From Mycobacterium asiaticum (lineage in GTDB: Bacteria > Actinomycetota > Actinomycetes > Mycobacteriales > Mycobacteriaceae), in assembly GCF_001673315.1 (NCBI RefSeq), contig NZ_LZLQ01000141.1:1-64000 (forward strand): 64,000 nt of DNA. Direction: 5' to 3'. Positions within the stretch are counted from its first letter, which is position 1, and each line of letters starts with the position of its first letter. The translations under genes were made by a program, and so were the position numbers. Positions 1 to 8,424 of the stretch are shown one piece after another. The notes beneath the pieces were generated by a model that did no database searches, was not told where the DNA came from, and was given only the letters and a program-made list of their open reading frames with translations.

Positions 1-245
1 CGAGGCCGGCCCCCACCTGGCCCAGTCCCACGGGCCGCCTGCCAACCCCGGCACTATCCCGTGCGTGATCGGGCGGCGCGGGTGGGGCCGGCGGATCGGC
101 CAAATACATTGGCAGCGGCGGCGTGGGTGGACCCGGCGGATTGCCTGGGCTGCCGCTGGGCAGTGCCACCGGAGGCTTGGGTGGGTCGGGCGGCAGCAGA
201 GGCGTGATCTTCGGCCAGGACGGCCAGCCGGGGCCCATGGGCTGA
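1..245 (+). pseudogene. Broken 3' end of a Gly-rich (PE_PGRS-like) ORF
   Basis: From 69 to the TGA at 243-245 the plus strand encodes a Gly-rich tail with GGAGG and GGVGGPGG runs, ending in FGQDGQPGPMG. Gly-rich repeats followed by a short FGxDGxPG end are typical of PE_PGRS C-termini. The same frame has a TGA at 66-68, and codon usage before about 65 looks better one frame earlier, so the ORF seems frameshifted or is only a fragment. The minus strand is also open (Pro-rich, from an ATG at 238 leftwards), so strand assignment is uncertain. Upstream sequence lies outside the window. Confidence 0.35.
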
Positions 246-255
246 CGCCGAAACG

Positions 256-331
256 TGGAGCCGCCTAGGAGAATCGAACTCCTGACCTATTCATTACGAG
301 TGAATCGCTCTACCGACTGAGCTAAGGCGGC
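256..331 (-). tRNA. thrT: tRNA-Thr (anticodon CGU)
   Basis: The minus strand folds as a complete tRNA: 7-bp acceptor stem GCCGCCT/AGGCGGC, D arm with AGCTCAGTCGGTAGAGC, and an anticodon loop CTCGTAA giving CGU, which reads ACG (Thr). The T arm contains GGAGTTCGATTCTCC. The 3' CCA is encoded at 258-256. It lies just before the delta' gene on the same strand, as thrT does near Rv3644c. Confidence 0.95.
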
Positions 332-366
332 GCTGCCCGTTATGCGGGCGGCACGAGTCTACGTGG

Positions 367-1584
367 CTACCGTAGTTCCTGCCCAATCGTGGCGACCATG
401 GCGTCGACGGCGAACTTGGGTTTGACGTTGATCGCCAACGCCTCACGGCATTCCAGCACCGCCTCGATGCAGCGCAGCAGCCGCTCGGGGCTGGCGTGCC
501 CGGCCAGCGCGCTCACCCGAGCGGCCATGTCGGGGTGATTGGCGCGGACGTGGCCCGCCTGCGCCGACACCACCAACGCATCCCGCAGATACGTGGCCAG
601 GTCGATCAGGGCACGGTCCAGGGCGTCGCGTGAGGCTCTGGTCTGACGGGATTTCTGCCGTCGCTCCAGATCTTTGATCGCACCCGCGGCGCCCCGCATC
701 GCCCCGGCAGCTCCTTTACCCGTCCCGCCCGCGCCCAGCGCAGTACGAAGCTCCTCGGTCTCAACTTCCGCGCGGCCGGCGGTCAACGCCACCGCTTCGG
801 CTTCGGCCGCAACCACCAACTCTTCGGCGGCCGCGTATGCCCGAGCCGGCCGCGCGGCATCACGGATCAATTCCAGCGCCTGCTCCCGCCGCTGCCGGGC
901 GTCGGCGTCGGTGGCCAGCCGGCGGGCACGGCCCACATGGCCACCACTGACCGACGCGGCCCAACTCGCCGTATCGGCATCCAGGCCGTCGCCATCGATG
1001 AGCACCTGCGCGATGGCGTCGGTGGGTGGAGTCACCAGGGCGACATGCCGGCACCGGGACCGCAACGTGATCGCGATGTCTTCGGGATCCACCGAGGGCG
1101 CGCACAGCAGGAAAACCGTCGACGGCGGCGGCTCCTCGACGACCTTCAGCAGAGCGTTGGCAGCGCCCTCGGTCAACCGGTCGGCGTCTTCGATGACCAC
1201 GATCTGGTGGCGCCCGGTGGTTGGCCGCCGCGACGCGATCTGCACGATGCCGCGCATCTCGTCCACGCCAATGGACAGGCCCTCGGGGATCACCCGTCGA
1301 ACGTCGGCGTGGGTGCCTGCCATGGTGGTCGTACACGCCCGGCAGTCACCGCAGCCGGGGTTGCTCTCGGATGTGCATTGCAGTGCCGCCGCAAAGCACA
1401 ACGCGGCCACCGACCGCCCGGACCCCGGCGGCCCGGTGATCAGCCAGGCATGTGTCATATTCCCCAAGCGCGAGGCTCCGTGACCCTGATCACTGCGAGC
1501 ATCACCACGCGCGGACCTGGCCGCGGCGAGCAGCTCGGCCTCCACCACGTCCTGGCCTACCAGCCGCGTAAACACTCCCGTCAT
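367..1584 (-). CDS. holB: DNA polymerase III subunit delta'
   Basis: Clamp-loader delta' subunit, corresponding to Rv3644c; it helps open the beta clamp and load it on primed DNA. The N-terminus (MTGVFTRLVGQ) begins an AAA+ domain with a P-loop-like GPPGSGRS. A Cys4 zinc module (CTSESNPGCGDCRACTT) follows, as in clamp-loader AAA+ proteins, then a sensor region with VIEDADRLTEGAANALLK and LRSRCRH. The C-terminal helical domain is Ala-rich. I chose ATG 1584 because it gives the family N-terminus; in-frame GTG (1587) and TTG (1593) lie just upstream. A TACTGT element (1598-1593) sits 5-8 nt before these starts, so the message may be leaderless. It is divergent from the cyclase gene. Confidence 0.9.
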   Translation of the reverse strand: MTGVFTRLVGQDVVEAELLAAARSARGDARSDQGHGASRLGNMTHAWLITGPPGSGRSVAALCFAAALQCTSESNPGCGDCRACTTTMAGTHADVRRVIPEGLSIGVDEMRGIVQIASRRPTTGRHQIVVIEDADRLTEGAANALLKVVEEPPPSTVFLLCAPSVDPEDIAITLRSRCRHVALVTPPTDAIAQVLIDGDGLDADTASWAASVSGGHVGRARRLATDADARQRREQALELIRDAARPARAYAAAEELVVAAEAEAVALTAGRAEVETEELRTALGAGGTGKGAAGAMRGAAGAIKDLERRQKSRQTRASRDALDRALIDLATYLRDALVVSAQAGHVRANHPDMAARVSALAGHASPERLLRCIEAVLECREALAINVKPKFAVDAMVATIGQELR

Positions 1585-1666
1585 CACCGGCAACAGTAGT
1601 GAGCCCCACCGACGGAGACCGATCAGCGTCCGTTTCGCGACACTTCCGTGATCTTCGGCTATCTTT

Positions 1667-1688
1667 CGGCACGTCGCGCGACGTGCCG
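1667..1688. promoter_or_regulatory. 22-bp perfect palindrome between divergent genes
   Basis: Positions 1667-1677 (CGGCACGTCGC) are exactly mirrored by 1678-1688. It lies between the delta' gene (start 1584) and the cyclase gene (start 1739), about 40 bp upstream of the cyclase -10. The likeliest role is an operator for a dimeric regulator; no cognate protein can be named. Confidence 0.5.
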
Positions 1689-1726
1689 TAGCACTTTTTA
1701 GTTACCGGCGAGTCGCCCTCGCCCGA

Positions 1727-1738
1727 TACGGTGGTTTC
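1727..1738 (+). promoter_or_regulatory. -10 element for leaderless cyclase mRNA
   Basis: TACGGT at 1727-1732 fits the mycobacterial TANNNT -10 consensus and is 6 nt before the GTG start at 1739, the spacing expected when transcription starts at the first base of the start codon. A possible -35 (TTACCG, 1702-1707) is 19 bp upstream. Confidence 0.45.
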
Positions 1739-3346
1739 GTGACGGCGGCCGCGACACTCCCCCGACGAATCAATGGATTCGTCCGGTGGGTGGTGCGCAC
1801 TCCGTGGCCGGTGTTTTCCCTCAGCATGCTGCAGGCCGACATCATCGGCGGGCTGTTCGTCCTGGGCTTCCTCCGTTACGGCCTGCCGCCGAATGACCGC
1901 ATTCAGCTGCAGGATCTGCCGAGCCTGAACGTCGCCATCTTTATTTTCTCGGTCGTCTTCCTGTTCCTCTCGGGGTTCGCCTGGAACCTCAAGCTGCTGG
2001 TACCGGTTTTCCGCTGGCAGCGACGCGACAACCTGCTCGTCGAATCCGACCCGTCCACCACCCAACTGGCCCGTACCCGTGCGTTGCGAATGCCGTTCTA
2101 CCGCACGTTGATCAGCGCGTTCTCCTGGGCTATCGGCAGCGCGGTATTCGTCATCGCCAGCTGGTCGGTCGCCCGGCACGCGGCGCCGGTAGTGGTGGTC
2201 GCGAACGCGCTGGGCGCGACCGCGACCGGGATCATCGGTTACCTGCAGTCCGAGCGGGTGTTGCGACCTGTGGCGGTAGCCGCACTGCGCAGCGGTGTGC
2301 CGGAGAACGTGAAAGCTCCCGGCGTCATTCTGCGGCTGATGCTCACCTGGGTACTGTCCACGGCCGTGCCGCTGTTGGCCATCATCCTGGCGGTCATCTC
2401 GGACAAGATCGCCTTGCTGCACGCCCCGCCGCAGAGTTTGTTCAATCCCATTCTGTTGCTGGCCCTGGCTGCCTTGGCTATCGGAGCGGCCAGCACCCTG
2501 CTGGTGTCGATGTCGATCGCCGACCCGCTGCGCCAGTTGCGGTGGGCGCTGTCGGAGGTACAGCGGGGAAATTACAACGCCCACATGCAGATCTACGACG
2601 CCAGCGAGCTCGGGCTGCTGCAGTCCGGCTTCAACGACATGGTGCGCGAACTCTCCGAGCGGCAGCGGCTGCGCGACCTGTTCGGGCGCTACGTGGGCGA
2701 GGATGTGGCGCGGCGCGCTTTGGAACGCGGCACCGAACTGGGCGGACAGGAACGCGACGTCGCTGTGCTTTTCGTGGATCTGGTGGGTTCCACCCAGCTG
2801 GCCGCAACCCGGCCGCCGGCCGAGGTGGTCAGCTTGCTGAACGAGTTCTTTCGAGTCGTGGTGGATACCATCGGCCGCCACGGGGGGTTCGTCAACAAGT
2901 TCCAGGGTGACGCGGCGCTGGCGATCTTCGGCGCACCGATCGAGCATCCCGACGGCGCCGGTGCCGCGCTGGCCGCAGCGCGTGCGCTGCACGACGAACT
3001 CATTCCCGTGCTCGGATCCGCGGAGTTCGGCATCGGGGTATCAGCCGGACGGGCCATCGCGGGCCACATCGGTGCCCAGGCACGTTTCGAGTACACCGTG
3101 ATCGGCGACCCGGTCAACGAGGCTGCCCGGCTCACCGAGCTGGCCAAGCTCGAAGAGGGCCACGTGTTGGCGTCAGCGATCGCGGTCAGCGGTGCATTGG
3201 ACGCCGAAGCTTTGTGCTGGGACGTCGGCGAAGTGGTGGAACTGCGTGGTCGAGCCGCGCCTACCCAGCTGGCCCGTCCATTGAATCTCGCTGAGCCGGA
3301 CGGTGTTTCCCGCGAAGCTGAGAAGGCGTCCAGCAAGTCACGCTAA
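1739..3346 (+). CDS. Membrane-bound class III adenylate cyclase (hexahelical TM-HAMP)
   Basis: Makes cAMP from ATP at the membrane; corresponds to Rv3645 (535 aa here). Six hydrophobic segments (about residues 23-43, 62-83, 120-143, 150-170, 200-222, 236-260) are followed by a HAMP linker (about 261-312) and the cyclase domain (about 337-520). Metal ligands are D347 (in VDLVGST) and D391; K387 (in FVNKFQGD) is the adenine-selecting Lys position. N460 and R464 (in NEAARL) are transition-state residues, so the catalytic set is complete. The GTG start agrees with the -10 at 1727. The cAMP made could feed the Crp protein encoded at 34465, although the genes are far apart. It converges on the nitroreductase gene with a 4-nt overlap. 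Confidence 0.93.
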   Translation: MTAAATLPRRINGFVRWVVRTPWPVFSLSMLQADIIGGLFVLGFLRYGLPPNDRIQLQDLPSLNVAIFIFSVVFLFLSGFAWNLKLLVPVFRWQRRDNLLVESDPSTTQLARTRALRMPFYRTLISAFSWAIGSAVFVIASWSVARHAAPVVVVANALGATATGIIGYLQSERVLRPVAVAALRSGVPENVKAPGVILRLMLTWVLSTAVPLLAIILAVISDKIALLHAPPQSLFNPILLLALAALAIGAASTLLVSMSIADPLRQLRWALSEVQRGNYNAHMQIYDASELGLLQSGFNDMVRELSERQRLRDLFGRYVGEDVARRALERGTELGGQERDVAVLFVDLVGSTQLAATRPPAEVVSLLNEFFRVVVDTIGRHGGFVNKFQGDAALAIFGAPIEHPDGAGAALAAARALHDELIPVLGSAEFGIGVSAGRAIAGHIGAQARFEYTVIGDPVNEAARLTELAKLEEGHVLASAIAVSGALDAEALCWDVGEVVELRGRAAPTQLARPLNLAEPDGVSREAEKASSKSR

Positions 3347-4011
3347 CCGTCGACGAACGTGACGGTCTCGGCCAGCGGGGCGCGGCCGGTGCGGTCCCCA
3401 ATGTCCGCGGCCTCGTCTTCGTAGCCGATCGACATGCCGCAGAACAGGATCAGCCCCTCCGGCGGCGACAGCACATCCGCGACGGTCTTGCGATACACCG
3501 ACCAAGCCATCTGGGGGCAGCTGTGCAACCCCTCGGCGCGCAGCAGCAGCATCACGGTCTGCAGATACATGCCGACGTCCGCCCACTGCGGCCGGCCCAG
3601 GTCGCGATCGATGTAGCAGAACAGCGCAGCGGGCGCGCCGAAACAGTCCCAGTTCGCGACGGCCGCACGCTGGCGTCCCTCGACGTCGTCGCGCGAGATC
3701 CCCAGGGCGCCATAGCGTTGCTCCCCGAAGGCAGCGCGCCGCTGGCGGTATGGGGCCTTCAGCTTCGCCGGATACATCTCGTACTCACGCTCGTCCCAGG
3801 CGTCCTTGGTCGCGATGCGCTCCGCCGCGCGTTTCTTGATCTCCGCCAGGGGCGCACCAGTCACGACATAGCAGTTCCACGGCTGGATGTTCGATCCCGA
3901 CGGCGACCAGGCCGCCGCCGTCAGCACGCGCTCCAGCACCTCCCTCGACACCGGACGGTCCGAGAACTGCCGCACTGCCCGACGGCTCTTGACTGCCTCG
4001 TATACCTCCAT
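3343..4011 (-). CDS. Nitroreductase-family FMN oxidoreductase
   Basis: NAD(P)H-dependent FMN flavoprotein of the nitroreductase fold; the substrate is unknown. Family features are the N-terminal RRAVRQFSDRPV (FMN-phosphate contacts), AAWSPSGSNIQPWNCYVV, and a late GMSIGYEDEAA (family pattern near GxPxG). The frame is open to an ATG at 4065, but that start lies inside the palindromic promoter region. ATG 4011 has a GGAGG 8 nt upstream and gives about 222 aa beginning MEVYEAVKSRR, the normal family length. A MarR gene lies 100 bp upstream on the same strand. The pair is absent here from the M. tuberculosis order, so it is probably an acquired or differentially lost module. Confidence 0.88.
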   Translation of the reverse strand: MEVYEAVKSRRAVRQFSDRPVSREVLERVLTAAAWSPSGSNIQPWNCYVVTGAPLAEIKKRAAERIATKDAWDEREYEMYPAKLKAPYRQRRAAFGEQRYGALGISRDDVEGRQRAAVANWDCFGAPAALFCYIDRDLGRPQWADVGMYLQTVMLLLRAEGLHSCPQMAWSVYRKTVADVLSPPEGLILFCGMSIGYEDEAADIGDRTGRAPLAETVTFVDG

Positions 4012-4043
4012 GGTCGCCACCTCCGTATCGTTACCCCACGATA

Positions 4044-4077
4044 GTATCGTTTGATACGGTTTCACTCAATACTATTG
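4044..4077. promoter_or_regulatory. Probable MarR operator and nitroreductase promoter
   Basis: Two palindromes lie side by side: GTATC-gttt-GATAC (4044-4057) and CAATA-C-TATTG (4067-4077). On the minus strand a TTGAGT -35 and a TACTAT -10 with a 17-bp spacer overlap both, and a further half site GTATCG is at 4025-4030. Overlap of the core promoter with inverted repeats just downstream of a marR gene is the classic repressor-site layout. Binding itself is inferred. Confidence 0.6.
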
Positions 4078-4110
4078 TGACGTAGCATACGGCAGCCCAT
4101 ACGAACGGGT

Positions 4111-4572
4111 TTAATCCGCTTCCGTACGAGTCAATCGGTTGAGCAGGTCCGCTAGTCGCTCGGGCTCCCCAGGACCCAGCCCGGCCACCAGGCGCTCCGC
4201 CAGTGGTGCCGCGGCCAGGTGCGCGGCATCGAAGAGCTCCACCCCCTGCGCGGTGATTTCCACCGCCCGTGCTCGGCGATCGCCCGGCACGGGCGTGCGC
4301 ACGGCCAGACCTTTGCGTTCCAGGTCATCGACGACCCGCATGATGCCGGCTTTGTCCGAGCCCGTCGCCGCCACCAAATCCTGCTGCCTGGTGGGCCCGC
4401 GATCGACCAGCACGATCAGCACGGCGAAGTGCCGCAGCTCGATATCCAGGGGGCGAAGCGCCTCGGACATCACCGCCGCAGCGTGCCAGTGCGCCCGGCG
4501 CAGGAGCAACCCGAGAGCGAAAGGTGAGGCATCCCCGCTGCGGCCGGTAGCCCGGGGGACGTCGGCGGACAC
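4111..4572 (-). CDS. MarR-family transcriptional regulator
   Basis: Winged-helix dimeric repressor, 153 aa, GTG start. The family core is visible: LRRAHWHAAAVMSEALRPLDI (dimer helix), then DLVAATGSDKAGIMRVVDDL (recognition helix region), then a basic wing GLAVRTPVPGDRRARAVEIT with the characteristic DRR. It is encoded directly upstream of the nitroreductase on the same strand, and the palindromes at 4044-4077 lie between them, so autoregulated or ligand-responsive control of the nitroreductase is the obvious inference. The inducer cannot be read from the sequence. Confidence 0.9.
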   Translation of the reverse strand: MSADVPRATGRSGDASPFALGLLLRRAHWHAAAVMSEALRPLDIELRHFAVLIVLVDRGPTRQQDLVAATGSDKAGIMRVVDDLERKGLAVRTPVPGDRRARAVEITAQGVELFDAAHLAAAPLAERLVAGLGPGEPERLADLLNRLTRTEAD

Positions 4573-4603
4573 CAGCCAACAATATCGTTCGGGGCGGTAG
4601 CGA

Positions 4604-7420
4604 CTAGCTCCGCTTCGCGGCTTTCTTGGCCGGTGCCTTCTTGGCCGTCGTCTTGCGGGCGGTCTTCTTCGCGGTCCGTTTCACTGGTCCGCGAGCGCGG
4701 CGATCGGCCAGGAGTTCGGAGGCCCGCTCGTCGGTGATCGACAGCACGTCGTCACCCTTACGCAGACTCGCGTTGGTCTCACCATCGGTGACATACGGTC
4801 CGAACCGGCCGTCCTTGATCACCATCGGCTTGCCGGACGCCGGGTCGGTACCCAGTTCACGCAGCGGAGGCGCCGAAGCAGCCTGCCGCCCAGCGCGTTT
4901 GGGTTCCGCATAGATCTTCAACGCTTCGTCGAGGGTGATGGTGAACATCTGGTCCTCGGTCTGCAGCGATCGAGAATCGGTGCCGCGCTTCAGGTATGGA
5001 CCGTAGCGTCCGTTCTGCGCAGTGATCTCCTCACCATTGGCCGGGTCCACACCGACCACGCGCGGCAGCGACAGCAGCTTCAGAGCATCGTCGAGGGTGA
5101 CTGTTTGCAGGTCCATGCTGCGCAGCAGCGAACCGGTGCGGGGCTTGGGACCGGTCGGCTTCTTGCCCTTCTTGGCGGGTTCGGCACTCGGATCGGCAGG
5201 CGGCTCCGGCAGGATCTCGGTGACATACGGCCCGTAACGCCCGTCCTTGGCGACGATCTCGTGCCCGGTCGCCGGGTCGACGCCCAGCACGCGGCCTTCT
5301 TGCGGAGTGGCGAAAAGCTCTTCGGCAACCTCGAGGGTCAGCTCGTCGGGAGTCAGAGAATCGCTGAGATTGGCCCGTTGCGGGGTGGGCTCCCCGTTGT
5401 CGCCGGCCACGGTGCGTTCCAGGTAGGGCCCGTTCTTGCCTACCCGAACATAGACCGGCCGGCCTTCGGCATCGTCGAAAAGCTTGATGGAGTTGACTTC
5501 TCGCGCGTCGATACCTTCGAGGTTGATGCCGACCAGTTTCTTCAGGCCACCGGATCGGGCCACCGAGTCGGCCACCCCGTGGTCACCACCGAAGTAGAAG
5601 TTGTTCAGCCAGTTGGTGCGCCGTTCGTTCCCGGAGGCGATCGCGTCGAGTTCGTCTTCCATCGCCGCGGTGAAGTCGTAATCGACCAGCCGGCCGAAAT
5701 GCTGCTCCAGCAAACCGGTTACGGCGAACGCGACCCAGGACGGGACCAGTGCGCTGCCTTTCTTGTGCACGTAGCCGCGATCCTGAATGGTCTTGATGAT
5801 CGACGAATACGTCGATGGGCGCCCGATACCAAGCTCTTCGAGCGCTTTGATCAGAGAGGCTTCGGTATAGCGGGCTGGTGGATTGGTCGAGTGACCGTCC
5901 GGGGTCAGGTCGATGGCGTCCAGCCGCTGACCCTGGGTCAGCTGCGGCAACCGGCTCTCGGCGTCGTCGGCCTCGCCACCGGCCAGCTCGTCCACGGTCT
6001 CGACGTACGCCTTGAGGAAGCCGGCGAAAGTGATGGTGCGACCGCTGGCCGAGAACACCACCTGCCGCTCCCCGGCGGGACCACCCGCCGTGCCGTTGAT
6101 CCGCAGGCTCAGCGTGGTGCCGCGCGCATCAGCCATCTGGGAAGCCACCGTGCGCTGCCAAATCAATTCGTAGAGCCGGAATTCGTCGCCGTCGAGTTCG
6201 CGGCGCACGGCGTCCGGGGTAGCGAATGTTTCACCTGCCGGCCGGATCGCCTCGTGGGCCTCCTGGGCGTTCTTCACCTTTCGGGTGTACTGACGCGGCG
6301 AAGGAGACACATACTCGTCGCCGTAGAGCTGGCGCGCCTGGTTGCGGGCCGCATCAATGGCCGACGCCGACAGCGTGGTCGAGTCGGTCCGCATGTAGGT
6401 GATGTAGCCGTTCTCGTAGAGGCGCTGCGCGATGCTCATGGTGCGCTCGGAGGAGAACCGCAGCTTGCGGCCCGCCTCCTGCTGCAGCGTCGACGTCATG
6501 AACGGGGGATACGGGCGTCTGGTGTACGGCTTCTCCTCCACCGAGGCCACAGCCAACTGGGCCCCGCGCAGGCCGGCAGCGATAGCGGAGGCGCCGGCTT
6601 CATCCAGCACGGTGACCTCGTCGGCTCGGCGCAGCTTGCCGAGCGAGTCGAAGTCGCGGCCGGTGGCCACGCGCCGGCCGTCCACATTGGTCAGGCGGGC
6701 GGTAAATGTGGGTGGCTGGGCCTGCGGGTCGGAGACGCTGGCGTCCAGCCGGGCCAGAATGTCCCAGTAAGACGCGCTCCGGAAGGCCATCCGGTCGCGT
6801 TCGCGCTGCACGATGATGCGGGTGGCCACCGATTGCACCCGGCCGGCCGACAATTTGGGCGCGACCTTCTTCCACAGCACCGGACTGACCTCATAGCCGT
6901 ACAACCGGTCCAGGATGCGTCGGGTCTCCTGCGCATCGACCAGGTCGATGTCCAGGTCGCGGGGGTTCTCGGCGGCCTCGAGGATGGCCGGTTCGGTGAT
7001 CTCGTGGAAGACCATCCGCTTGACCGGGACGCGGGGCTTGAGGGTCTCCATCAGGTGCCAGGCGATGGCCTCGCCCTCGCGGTCACCATCCGTTGCCAGG
7101 TAGAGCTCGTCGACGTCCTTGAGCAGGCCCTTCAGCTCGGTGACGGTGCTCTTCTTCTCGGGGCTGATGATGTAGAGCGGCTCGAAGTCGGCATCGACGT
7201 TTACACCGAGGCGGGCCCATGGTTCGGATTTGAACTTGGCAGGCACGTCGGCCGCCGCCCGGGGCAGGTCGCGGATGTGTCCTCGGGAGGACTCCACAAT
7301 GTAATTGGAACCCAGATAACCGGCCAGTTTGCGCGCCTTGGTGGGCGACTCCACGATCACGAGTCGCCGGGTGCTTCCATTTCTGCCGCTATTAGCCCTC
7401 TTGGGGCCCCCGTCAGCCAA
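4604..7420 (-). CDS. topA: DNA topoisomerase I (type IA)
   Basis: Relaxes negative supercoils; corresponds to Rv3646c (938 aa here). The TOPRIM domain starts at RLVIVESPTKARKLAGYL (E24) and carries TDGDREGEA (D111, D113, E115). The catalytic tyrosine is Y342 in GYITYMRTDS. Four mycobacterial C-terminal repeat domains, each with a GRYGPY or GRFGPY-like motif, follow from about residue 690. The protein ends in a Lys/Ala-rich basic tail, typical of actinobacterial TopA and needed for processivity. The start is TTG at 7420; the family N-terminus (MADxxxK...) fits it. It is upstream on the strand of the MarR/nitroreductase pair, with only 31 bp between topA and marR. Confidence 0.97.
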   Translation of the reverse strand: MADGGPKRANSGRNGSTRRLVIVESPTKARKLAGYLGSNYIVESSRGHIRDLPRAAADVPAKFKSEPWARLGVNVDADFEPLYIISPEKKSTVTELKGLLKDVDELYLATDGDREGEAIAWHLMETLKPRVPVKRMVFHEITEPAILEAAENPRDLDIDLVDAQETRRILDRLYGYEVSPVLWKKVAPKLSAGRVQSVATRIIVQRERDRMAFRSASYWDILARLDASVSDPQAQPPTFTARLTNVDGRRVATGRDFDSLGKLRRADEVTVLDEAGASAIAAGLRGAQLAVASVEEKPYTRRPYPPFMTSTLQQEAGRKLRFSSERTMSIAQRLYENGYITYMRTDSTTLSASAIDAARNQARQLYGDEYVSPSPRQYTRKVKNAQEAHEAIRPAGETFATPDAVRRELDGDEFRLYELIWQRTVASQMADARGTTLSLRINGTAGGPAGERQVVFSASGRTITFAGFLKAYVETVDELAGGEADDAESRLPQLTQGQRLDAIDLTPDGHSTNPPARYTEASLIKALEELGIGRPSTYSSIIKTIQDRGYVHKKGSALVPSWVAFAVTGLLEQHFGRLVDYDFTAAMEDELDAIASGNERRTNWLNNFYFGGDHGVADSVARSGGLKKLVGINLEGIDAREVNSIKLFDDAEGRPVYVRVGKNGPYLERTVAGDNGEPTPQRANLSDSLTPDELTLEVAEELFATPQEGRVLGVDPATGHEIVAKDGRYGPYVTEILPEPPADPSAEPAKKGKKPTGPKPRTGSLLRSMDLQTVTLDDALKLLSLPRVVGVDPANGEEITAQNGRYGPYLKRGTDSRSLQTEDQMFTITLDEALKIYAEPKRAGRQAASAPPLRELGTDPASGKPMVIKDGRFGPYVTDGETNASLRKGDDVLSITDERASELLADRRARGPVKRTAKKTARKTTAKKAPAKKAAKRS

Positions 7421-7627
7421 CTGCGCCTACGCTCCATCTCCTGTATCGGCCCCTGGGCGGAGCCGTCCCACAGCCAAGAATGACAGTTGGGTCCTGAAAA
7501 TTCCGGGCAGTTCCGGTGAAGTCCAGGTACGCCGCCCGTCTCTTCGCCTCGCGGGCAACTGACAATTTCGCACCATTGGGCGGGCCTACGCAAACCGGCC
7601 GCCTGCAAAGCACGCGCGTCGAACCTG

Positions 7628-8206
7628 TCAGACCCGGGGCCACTGAGCCACCGCCTCCGCGCTGTCTGGGGGGTCTCCCACGTTCTCTACCAGGCGCGAT
7701 AGCCTGCGACGACCGCTGATTCGCAGTGCCGGGCGGGCACCCCGAGTGCCGATGAGAGTGGGTGCGATCCCGACCCGCATCAGAGCCGACGCCAGCGGCG
7801 AGTGCGTGTCGGGGGCGTGTGGGTCCAGACCCAGCAGATACCGGTCGGATTCGGGACCGCCGGCGGCCAATGTCCACGCCCGCAGTTCCCGCGGGCCGGG
7901 CAGCCAGCGCGGTGGCACCGTCTTGACCGCTCCCCGCGTCCACTCGGCCGCGATCGTGCGCAACCGGGGGTCCACCGCGGTCCGCACCAACGGGGTGTGC
8001 TCGTCGGTCCGGGTGATTTCGGGCACCAGGCCGGCTTCGAGGATCATCTCGGCCAGCGCCTCGGCCCGCCAGGAATCGTCCACCACCACTGACAGGCGGG
8101 CACCGGGTCCGACTGTCACGATCTGGCCGTGCGCCGCCAGCAGTCCACACAGGTCCCCGACCGCGGGCGGAACCGATTCCGCGGCGAAGAAGGAAAGCTG
8201 GCTCAC
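7628..8206 (-). CDS. Conserved mycobacterial protein (Rv3647c-like), function unknown
   Basis: A 192-aa protein matching Rv3647c in length, start (MSQLSFFAAESVPPAVGDL) and position between cspA and topA. It is soluble, with no signal peptide or membrane segment. The C-terminal half contains WTRGAVKTVPPRWLPGPREL and LGLDPHAPDTHSPLASALMR, but I recognise no catalytic motif. The 207 bp between it and topA contains no gene. It may be co-transcribed with topA. Confidence 0.8.
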   Translation of the reverse strand: MSQLSFFAAESVPPAVGDLCGLLAAHGQIVTVGPGARLSVVVDDSWRAEALAEMILEAGLVPEITRTDEHTPLVRTAVDPRLRTIAAEWTRGAVKTVPPRWLPGPRELRAWTLAAGGPESDRYLLGLDPHAPDTHSPLASALMRVGIAPTLIGTRGARPALRISGRRRLSRLVENVGDPPDSAEAVAQWPRV

Positions 8207-8280
8207 GCCACAGACAGTAGGCCAGCCAGCCGATCCGGGGCTTGCGCGTACGCGGCGCGGCGCACCCCGAGGCGATACCG

Positions 8281-8358
8281 GTCCTGGAGAAACGTCCTGG
8301 AATGTCTTGGCGAAACGTCCTGGAATGTGCGAAACGTCCTGGAATGTCTTGGAGAAAC
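8281..8358. repeat. Four tandem copies of a 13-23 bp repeat
   Basis: Units begin GTCCTGGA and end GAAAC: 8281-8293 (13 bp), 8294-8316 (23 bp), 8317-8335 (19 bp) and 8336-8358 (23 bp). The two 23-bp copies differ at one base. The array lies directly after the cspA terminator and before the Rv3647c-like gene. It looks like a small variable-number tandem repeat. Confidence 0.8.
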
Positions 8359-8359
8359 G

Positions 8360-8404
8360 AAAACCCCCCGGGGCGTTCCTGCAAGCGGGAACGGCGCCGG
8401 GGGG
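8360..8404 (-). terminator. Intrinsic terminator of cspA
   Basis: On the minus strand a GC-rich hairpin pairs 8399-8404 (CCCCCC) plus adjoining bases with 8364-8369 (GGGGGG), and is extended by GTTCC/GGAAC. It is followed by TTTTCGTTT. It begins about 20 nt past the cspA stop codon. Confidence 0.75.
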
Positions 8405-8424
8405 CTCGTCGGAATCAGCCCGGA

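Noticed and set aside
1502..2992. 496-codon minus-strand frame under the cyclase gene
   Set aside because: It overlaps the full cyclase ORF and is Gln/Arg/Gly-rich, typical of an antisense shadow.
5105..7483. Long open frame (792 codons) antisense to topA
   Set aside because: It exactly mirrors topA, lacks any family motif and arises from the high-GC codon bias of the real gene.
8281..8358. CRISPR array
   Set aside because: The repeats are directly adjacent, of unequal length and without unique spacers; no cas genes are in the window.
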